Positions 58,647 to 64,000 of a DNA stretch of 64,000 nt are shown piece after piece. The notes beneath the pieces were generated by a model that worked only from the letters and a program-made list of their open reading frames with translations, had not been told where the DNA came from and did no database searches. A program made the translations under genes and the position numbers. The stretch is from contig NZ_CP051293.1 in the NCBI RefSeq assembly GCF_013170805.1, positions 4,284,001 through 4,348,000 on the forward strand, in the 5' to 3' direction. The stretch comes from Mesorhizobium sp. NZP2077 (GTDB taxonomy: Bacteria; Pseudomonadota; Alphaproteobacteria; Rhizobiales; Rhizobiaceae). Position 1 is the stretch's first letter. Each line of letters opens with the position of its first letter.

Positions 58647-59258
58647 ATGAAGCTTTTTGACGGTGGCCGGGCACCTAACCCGCGGCGGGTTCGCGTTTTC
58701 CTTGCCGAGAAGGGGATCACGGTTCCGCTGGTGTCCATCGACATGGGCGCTTTCGAGCATAAGGGCGAAACGGTCAGCTCGCGCAATCCTTTGCAACGCC
58801 TGCCAGTGCTGGAGCTTGACGACGGCACCATCATCACCGAATCTGTCGCCATCTGCCGCTATTTCGAGGAGTTGCACCCCGAGCCGGCCCTGTTCGGGCG
58901 TGGCGCGCTCGGCAAGGCGCAGGTCGAGATGTGGCAGAGGCGGATGGAGTTCAACCTGCTCAGTTGCGTCGCTCAGGCCTTTCGCCACATCCATCCGGCC
59001 ATGAAGGAATGGGAAATCCCGCAGATCCCCGAATGGGGCGAGGCCAACAAGCCGAAGGCGGTCGCATTCCTGAAAATCCTCGACGACGAGCTGGCGAGCC
59101 GCGAATTCGTCGCCGGTGACAGCTATTCGATTGCCGATATCACCGGCCTGATCGCGGTCGACTTCATGAAGCCGGCGCGCATCAAGGTGCCGGAGGAATG
59201 CACCCATGTGTTGCGCTGGCATCAGGAGGTCTCCAGCCGGCCGAGTGCCGCCGCTTGA
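58647..59258 (+). CDS. Glutathione S-transferase family protein
   Basis: The 203-residue protein has a thioredoxin-like domain (MKLFDGGRAPNPRRVRVFLA, then PLQRLPVLELDDGTIITESV, the glutathione site) and an all-helical C-terminal domain with FVAGDSYSIADITGL. AAGGAGG lies 6-7 bases before ATG 58647, which decides this start over 58641 and 58608. The substrate is unknown. The uracil-DNA glycosylase gene follows 2 bases later. Confidence 0.92.
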   Translation: MKLFDGGRAPNPRRVRVFLAEKGITVPLVSIDMGAFEHKGETVSSRNPLQRLPVLELDDGTIITESVAICRYFEELHPEPALFGRGALGKAQVEMWQRRMEFNLLSCVAQAFRHIHPAMKEWEIPQIPEWGEANKPKAVAFLKILDDELASREFVAGDSYSIADITGLIAVDFMKPARIKVPEECTHVLRWHQEVSSRPSAAA

Positions 59259-59260
59259 GT

Positions 59261-59872
59261 ATGGAACTGGACTGTTTTGCAGCAAAGGTTCGGGCCTGTC
59301 GCATCTGCATCGAAAATCCTGTCGGCAAGCCACTGCCGCATGAGCCGCGACCGGTGCTGCGGCCCTCGTCCAGCGCGCGCATTCTCATTGCGAGCCAAGC
59401 GCCGGGAACCAAGGTGCACCTGTCGGGCATGCCGTTCACCGATGCTTCGGGCGACCGCCTGCGCAACTGGCTGGGTGTAACCAGCGACGAATTCTACGAC
59501 ATCGAGAAATTTGCCATCGTGCCGATGGGCTTCTGCTTTCCCGGCCAGGATGCCAAGGGCGGCGACCTGCCGCCAAGGCGCGAATGCGCGCCGGCCTGGC
59601 GCGCGCCCTTGATGGCCTTGATGCCTGCGGTCGACCTGGTGCTGACGATCGGCATCTATGCGCAGTCCTGGCATATGGGCGCCGCGCGCCGCGCCTCGCT
59701 GACGGAAACGGTGATGGACTGGCGCGCCATCTGGGGGAATTCCATCGGTCCGAAAGTGCTGCCGCTGCCGCATCCGTCCTGGCGCAACAGCGGCTGGTTG
59801 AAGCAGAATCCGTGGTTTGAAATGGATTTGCTGCCTTTCCTGCGCTCGGAAATCCGCTATCGCATCGGCTAG
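59261..59872 (+). CDS. Uracil-DNA glycosylase-family protein
   Basis: The 203-residue protein has the motifs ARILIASQAPGTKVHLSGMP, then FTDASGDRLRNWLG and, near the end, LPLPHPSWRNSGW, which correspond to the substrate and catalytic regions of the UDG superfamily. Two N-terminal cysteines (CRICIENP) hint at an iron-sulfur site, but a full four-cysteine set is not evident. Repair of uracil in DNA is likely but not proven. ATG 59261 follows the GST stop. Confidence 0.85.
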   Translation: MELDCFAAKVRACRICIENPVGKPLPHEPRPVLRPSSSARILIASQAPGTKVHLSGMPFTDASGDRLRNWLGVTSDEFYDIEKFAIVPMGFCFPGQDAKGGDLPPRRECAPAWRAPLMALMPAVDLVLTIGIYAQSWHMGAARRASLTETVMDWRAIWGNSIGPKVLPLPHPSWRNSGWLKQNPWFEMDLLPFLRSEIRYRIG

Positions 59873-59980
59873 GCATTAAGCAAGAAATCACTCGCTTTCA
59901 TGGCGATTGGCAGAATTTCTTTCTTGTGAAAGCCTCGAATAAGAGGGAATATAGCCAAACTATTCCACCAGGAGCCTCTA

Positions 59981-60472
59981 ATGGACCGCCTTGACCGAAA
60001 GATCCTACGCCTCTTGCAGGAGGACGCGACGCTCGCGGTGGCCGATGTCGCCAAGAAAGTCGGCCTGTCGACCACGCCCTGCTGGCGCCGCATCCAGAAG
60101 CTCGAGGAGGAGGGCGTCATCAAGCGGCGCGTCGCCATTCTCGACCATGAGAAGGTCAATGTGCGGGTCACCGTCTTCGTCTCGATCCGCACCAACTCGC
60201 ACAGCCATGAGTGGCTGCGGCGGTTTTCCGAGGTCATCCAGGAGTTTCCAGAGGTGGTCGAGTTCTACCGCATGAGCGGCGACGTCGACTACCTGCTGCG
60301 CGTCGTGGTACCCGACATCGCCGCCTACGACGCCTTCTACAAGCGGCTGATCGCCAAGATCGAGATCCGTGACGTATCGTCGTCCTTCGCCATGGAGCAG
60401 ATCAAGTACACGACCGAAATCCCGCTCGACTACATGGTGCTGGACAAGGAATCGGGCGCCAACGCGGCCTGA
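59981..60472 (+). CDS. Lrp/AsnC-family transcriptional regulator
   Basis: The 163-residue protein starts MDRLDRKILRLLQEDATLAV with a helix-turn-helix (ADVAKKVGLSTTPCWRRIQK) and has a RAM domain with VVEFYRMSGDVDYLLRVVVP. CAGGAG lies upstream of ATG 59981. The STTPCWRR recognition helix is that of the Lrp branch, whose members sense amino acids. No obvious target is adjacent. Confidence 0.93.
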   Translation: MDRLDRKILRLLQEDATLAVADVAKKVGLSTTPCWRRIQKLEEEGVIKRRVAILDHEKVNVRVTVFVSIRTNSHSHEWLRRFSEVIQEFPEVVEFYRMSGDVDYLLRVVVPDIAAYDAFYKRLIAKIEIRDVSSSFAMEQIKYTTEIPLDYMVLDKESGANAA

Positions 60473-60511
60473 GCACTGGTCCTAGATCGCTTGTTTTGGC
60501 CTGGAATTGCC

Positions 60512-61081
60512 TCAATTCTTCTTCTTGTTGAGGAAACTCCAGGGCGAGTTCACCGGCAGCGTAACGGTATCCGGCACGGTGTCGACACGGACTACATCGG
60601 CCTTGCGCACGGTATAGCCGGACTGGATGACGCTGACGCCGTCGAGAATGAACAGCTGGCTCTTTTCCATATCCGGCTTCAGGGCGCCGGTGACAGCGAC
60701 CGACTGGTATGCTTGCGACATCTTGTAGGGATGGGCAGGTGTGACCAGCACGATCTGGTTGGGCGGTGGCGTCGGCATGTGGCTGCACGCACCGGTCCAT
60801 GACACCAGCAGGAACTGATAGACGAGGTCGCCGTCGCGGTCGACCGGCAATGCGTAGCCGGCTAATTGTATGGTCTTATCCTGCAAATCGACAGACAGCG
60901 TCTCGCCATGATCGGGCAATTTTGCCGCGATCATCGGCAGGCCGGCGTCTTCGGCAACGGCCTGGGTCGCCGGGCGCAAATCCTTCCAGAAAATGTGCAT
61001 GGTCTCGGCTGAGGCGCCGGCTACAGCAGAGAGAGACAGGGCGGCCGCTAACGCCACGATTGATTTCAGATGGATGCTCAT
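60512..61081 (-). CDS. DUF3299 exported protein
   Basis: The 189-residue protein has a signal peptide ending AVAGASA, then the DUF3299 features FWKDLRP, VDLQDKTIQLAGYALPVD and FLLVSWTGACSHMPTPPPNQ. The function is unknown; homologues are often linked to periplasmic lipoprotein or ABC export genes, not seen here. It ends in a lysine-rich NKKKN. Confidence 0.88.
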   Translation of the reverse strand: MSIHLKSIVALAAALSLSAVAGASAETMHIFWKDLRPATQAVAEDAGLPMIAAKLPDHGETLSVDLQDKTIQLAGYALPVDRDGDLVYQFLLVSWTGACSHMPTPPPNQIVLVTPAHPYKMSQAYQSVAVTGALKPDMEKSQLFILDGVSVIQSGYTVRKADVVRVDTVPDTVTLPVNSPWSFLNKKKN

Positions 61082-61125
61082 GGCCGCTTCCTTTGCCGCG
61101 AGTAAAGACGCCTAGGCCAATGGCG

Positions 61126-61701
61126 TCAATGCTCGAGCCGCATCACATGTCGGCGAGAACCGGCGTTGCCGGTCTCTTTGAATCCGCGCCGCAAACATGT
61201 CGCGAAAGCCATGAAACGGTAGCTCGGCGATGCTTCATCGACCGGATAGGCCTCTATGATGCGCGCGCCCTTGGCGAAGGCATGGTCGATGGCCGCATCG
61301 AGCAACGCCGAAGCAAGGCCGCCGCCGCGCAACACCCTAGGCACATAGAAGCAGACGATAGACCACACGCATGTCTCGCTATCGTCCTGCTGTTTTGAAA
61401 GCTTCCGATAGGTCTCGCGTGGCGCGACCGAACACCAGCCAACGGTCTTGCCGTCGATGTGGGCGAGGATGCCGACCGGCGTGCCGGCATCGACGAGCGC
61501 CATCATCCGGTGTTTCTTCTCATCGTTCTGGATGTGCTCGCGGCCGGGGTGCCGCCAGGCCATGCACCAGCAGTATTTTGGCGCACCCGGCTGCTCGAAC
61601 AAAGTCTCGAAATTGCCGCGCGTTGCCCGCGTCACCTCGGTGAAACGAATATTGGCAACATCAAACTTTTCTGGCGGCGAGGCGTTCGAGCGTTTTGGCA
61701 T
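61126..61701 (-). CDS. GNAT-family N-acetyltransferase
   Basis: The 191-residue protein has the GNAT fold with the acetyl-CoA loop PRVLRGGGLASALLDAAIDH and an earlier strand VGWCSVAPR. WCMAWRHPGREHIQ near residue 45 is typical of the YoaP/aminoglycoside-like acetyltransferase subgroup. Its start lies inside the upstream AlkD-like gene by 41 bases; ATG 61701 is the best start available. The substrate is unknown. Confidence 0.85.
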   Translation of the reverse strand: MPKRSNASPPEKFDVANIRFTEVTRATRGNFETLFEQPGAPKYCWCMAWRHPGREHIQNDEKKHRMMALVDAGTPVGILAHIDGKTVGWCSVAPRETYRKLSKQQDDSETCVWSIVCFYVPRVLRGGGLASALLDAAIDHAFAKGARIIEAYPVDEASPSYRFMAFATCLRRGFKETGNAGSRRHVMRLEH

Positions 61702-62365
61702 CCGACAGTTCCTTCACGGCGTCCTTGCCGATCCAGCGCGCGGTCTTGTCCGGGGAGCCGGCAAGCTTCTGCGCCAGAATCAGGGCAGGGGCGTGCAGGC
61801 TCATTGATCGCTTGCCGATCTGCCGTAGCGCCCAGTTGACCGCTTTCCTGACGAAGTTGCGACTATCGCCGGCATGGACTTCGATCAAAGGCAAATAGGA
61901 CAAGAACGTTGCATCCGGTTCCTTTTTCAAATGCACGGCTGCCCATGCCAGCATGGCAAAGGCTGTGCGGCGAACGAACTCACGCTCGTCGGCCGCGAAC
62001 TCCTCGATCAACGTGCGCCAAAACGGCGTATCGACGAACAGATCAGAGACGGTGTCGACGATTTCCCAGGAATCGAAATCGCCGGCCCAGCGGCGGCATT
62101 CTTCGATGGTGATCTTCTTCGGCTCACCGGTGAAAGCCGCCATCAGCCGCGCTTCGCGAATGCCGCTGGCCCACAGCGCCAGGGACCGCTCATGGCTGCG
62201 CTTCAGCTTGCGCGCCAATGGCCGCAAATCCGTATTGCCGACGCCGAGCGCGGTCGCGGTGTTGATGCCAAACCGCGCCATGCCGGCGCGATTTTCCGCA
62301 GTGCCTATCGAGCGCAGATGCGCGACGATGTCCTGCGCCGTCCAGCCTGGAGCGAGCAGGGACAT
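61661..62365 (-). CDS. AlkD-like DNA alkylation repair protein
   Basis: The 234-residue all-helical HEAT-repeat protein has the AlkD features FGINTATALGVGNTDLRPLA, SWEIVDTVSDLFVD and EREFVRRTAFAMLAWAAVHL. AlkD enzymes excise positively charged alkylated bases. It is 6 bases after the dehydrogenase gene and overlaps the acetyltransferase, so the three may be co-transcribed. Confidence 0.9.
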   Translation of the reverse strand: MSLLAPGWTAQDIVAHLRSIGTAENRAGMARFGINTATALGVGNTDLRPLARKLKRSHERSLALWASGIREARLMAAFTGEPKKITIEECRRWAGDFDSWEIVDTVSDLFVDTPFWRTLIEEFAADEREFVRRTAFAMLAWAAVHLKKEPDATFLSYLPLIEVHAGDSRNFVRKAVNWALRQIGKRSMSLHAPALILAQKLAGSPDKTARWIGKDAVKELSDAKTLERLAARKV

Positions 62366-62371
62366 GGTCGT

Positions 62372-63241
62372 CTACTTCTCCAGCCGCGCCAGCAGCGAGG
62401 ACGTGTCCCAGCGCTTGCCGCCCATTGCCTGCACGTCCTTGTAGAACTGATCGACAAGTGCTGTCACCGGCAGCTTGGCACCGTTGCGGTCGGCTTCAGT
62501 CAGGCAGATGCCGAGGTCCTTGCGCATCCAGTCGACGGCGAAGCCGAAATCATATTTGCCGGCATTCATCGTCTTGTGCCGGTTCTCCATCTGCCAGGAC
62601 CCGGCCGCACCCTTGGAAATCACCTCGATCACCTTCTGGATGTCGAGCCCGGCCTGCTTGCCGAAATGGATGCCTTCCGACAGTCCCTGCACCAGTCCGG
62701 CGATGCAGATCTGGTTGATCATCTTGGTCAGCTGACCGGCGCCCGCCGATCCCATCAGGCCGACCATGCGGGCATAGGCGTCGATGACCGGGCTCGCCTT
62801 GTCGAAAGCATCCTGGTCGCCGCCGACCATGACGGTCAGCACGCCGTTCTCGGCGCCGGCCTGGCCACCGGAGACCGGCGCATCGAGAAATGAAAATCCG
62901 CCGGCTTGCGCGGCGGCGGCCAGTTCGCGCGCGACTTCTGCTGAGGCAGTGGTGTTGTCGATGAAGACCGAACCTTTCTTCATCGATTTGAAGGCGCCTT
63001 CCGGACCTGTCGTCACCGAGCGCAGATCATCGTCATTGCCGACACAGGAAAAGACAAAATCCTTGCCTTCAGCGGCTTGCGCCGGGGTCACGGCAAAGCT
63101 GCCGCCATGCTGGCCGACCCATTGCTCGGCCTTGGCCTTGGTGCGGTTGTAGACGGTGACGTCGTGGCCACCCTTGTTCGCGAGATGTGCGGCCATGGGG
63201 TAGCCCATAACGCCAAGACCGAGAAACGCCACAGATGCCAT
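62372..63241 (-). CDS. 3-hydroxyisobutyrate dehydrogenase-family NAD(P)-dependent oxidoreductase
   Basis: The 289-residue enzyme has the N-terminal Rossmann motif VAFLGLGVMGYPMAAHLANK, the substrate motif DAPVSGGQAGAENGVLTVMV, the catalytic lysine in GQLTKMINQI and the C-terminal LGICLTEADRNGAKLPVTAL. 3-Hydroxyisobutyrate, tartronate semialdehyde and succinic semialdehyde are possible substrates for this family; sequence does not decide. It begins the minus-strand group with AlkD and GNAT. Confidence 0.92.
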   Translation of the reverse strand: MASVAFLGLGVMGYPMAAHLANKGGHDVTVYNRTKAKAEQWVGQHGGSFAVTPAQAAEGKDFVFSCVGNDDDLRSVTTGPEGAFKSMKKGSVFIDNTTASAEVARELAAAAQAGGFSFLDAPVSGGQAGAENGVLTVMVGGDQDAFDKASPVIDAYARMVGLMGSAGAGQLTKMINQICIAGLVQGLSEGIHFGKQAGLDIQKVIEVISKGAAGSWQMENRHKTMNAGKYDFGFAVDWMRKDLGICLTEADRNGAKLPVTALVDQFYKDVQAMGGKRWDTSSLLARLEK

Positions 63242-63347
63242 GAACTTGCCCTTCAGACGGAAACGAAATCGCTGCCCAAGCTCTAGGCCCTGCGCTCATT
63301 TCGTCAAGACGTCTGTGGTCCGATCGACTGGTACAGCCGAGAACGGG

Positions 63348-64000
63348 TCAGCGTTTCAGGTGAATGGTGATCCGGCGCTCGATCCATTCGATCGCATGGC
63401 GCAACAACTCGACCATCACGAGGTATACCAGGGCGACCCAGATATAGGCCTGGATGTCGAAGGAATTGGCGAAGGCGAGTTTTGCGTTGCCCATCAGATC
63501 GTAGACGGTGATGATGGCGACGATCGCCGAAGCCTTGACCATCAGGATCAGCTCATTGCCGTAGGGTCGCAAGGCGACGATCAGGGCTTGTGGCAGGATG
63601 ATCTTGCGCAGTGTCTGCAGTTTGTGCAGGCCGAGCGAGGCAGCGCCTTCCCATTGACCCCTGTGCACGCTTTCGATGGCGCCGCGCAGGATCTCGGCCT
63701 GGTAGGCGGCGGTGTTGAGCGCAAAGGCGAAGACGCCGCAGTTGAAGGCGTCCTTGAAAAAATCCCAGAGCCCGATCATCTGGAGTTCCGGTCGGAACGA
63801 CCCCAAGCCGTAATAGACCAGAAATGTCTGGACCAGCAGCGGCGTGCCCCGGAAGAAATAGACGTAGCAATAGGCAAGGCCGGACAGGATCCGGTTCCTG
63901 GACATGCGCCCGTAAGCGACAGGCAAGGACATAACGGCGCCAAGCACCATCGAAATTGCGACCAGCGACAGGGTGACGCCAAGTCCTCGCAGATAGGCCG
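63348..64000 (-). CDS. Polar amino acid ABC transporter permease, C-terminal part (cut by window edge)
   Basis: The HisM/ArtM-type permease frame is open to the right edge, giving about 217 codons with the true start beyond it. It shows FFRGTPLLVQTFLVYYGLG, AAYQAEILRGAIESVHRGQW, then EGAASLGLHKLQTLRKIILP (the EAA loop). Such permeases pair with a similar subunit, an ATPase and a periplasmic receptor, probably encoded to the right. Amino-acid specificity cannot be read from this part. Confidence 0.92.
   Translation of the reverse strand, partial: AYLRGLGVTLSLVAISMVLGAVMSLPVAYGRMSRNRILSGLAYCYVYFFRGTPLLVQTFLVYYGLGSFRPELQMIGLWDFFKDAFNCGVFAFALNTAAYQAEILRGAIESVHRGQWEGAASLGLHKLQTLRKIILPQALIVALRPYGNELILMVKASAIVAIITVYDLMGNAKLAFANSFDIQAYIWVALVYLVMVELLRHAIEWIERRITIHLKR

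Overview
The window is GC-rich alphaproteobacterial chromosome, most likely Mesorhizobium or a close member of the Rhizobiales. The evidence is the gene order ppiD-trpD-trpC-moaC-moeA near lexA-comEC-gltX, the GTTC-N7-GTTC SOS box upstream of lexA, rhizobial families such as DUF982 and DUF768, and RIME-like palindromic intergenic repeats. The genus is an inference from these patterns; no database was searched.

Layout. 1-3,778: gltX (cut by the window edge), comEC and lexA. 4,143-9,092: a tryptophan catabolic module (kynureninase, tryptophan 2,3-dioxygenase, 2-aminobenzoate-CoA ligase, and a divergent formamidase-like hydrolase). It sits between lexA and the moeA-moaC-trpC-trpD-ppiD operon (9,122-14,527), so synthesis and breakdown of tryptophan lie side by side. 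14,671-19,899: tpiA, secG, an L,D-transpeptidase, pyrG and a DUF1697 gene. 19,973-22,524: an NCS1 transporter and a LysR regulator. 22,783-30,894: a seven-gene peptide use operon (M17 aminopeptidase, S33 aminopeptidase and a complete Dpp/Opp-type ABC importer). 31,116-37,230: DUF982, a SnoaL-like protein, a frameshifted band-7 gene, and arginase/ornithine cyclodeaminase with a divergent Lrp regulator.

37,573-53,086 reads as a decayed genomic island of about 15.5 kb inserted in the 5' end of dusA. A tyrosine integrase lies head to head with dusA at the right end. At the left end a 17-codon relic ending in AIAPMMD matches, in phase, the DusA start AVAPMMD at the right end. TTCGTGTGC motifs flank both junctions. 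Inside are small rhizobial genes, a four-copy family of about 50-residue proteins placed next to small CxxC proteins, an IS630 element with a likely -1 frameshift at A7, one intact and one broken IS110-family transposase, an outer-membrane porin, and several genes each broken by one lesion (DUF768, a hexapeptide acetyltransferase, a J-domain protein).

53,040-64,000: dusA, a retropepsin-like protease, DUF1289, cobT, a histidine kinase, a secreted or anchored nuclease, a GST, a uracil-DNA glycosylase-like protein, an Lrp regulator, DUF3299, GNAT, an AlkD-like protein, a 3-hydroxyisobutyrate dehydrogenase-family enzyme, and an amino-acid ABC permease cut by the right edge. No tRNA, rRNA or CRISPR array was recognised.
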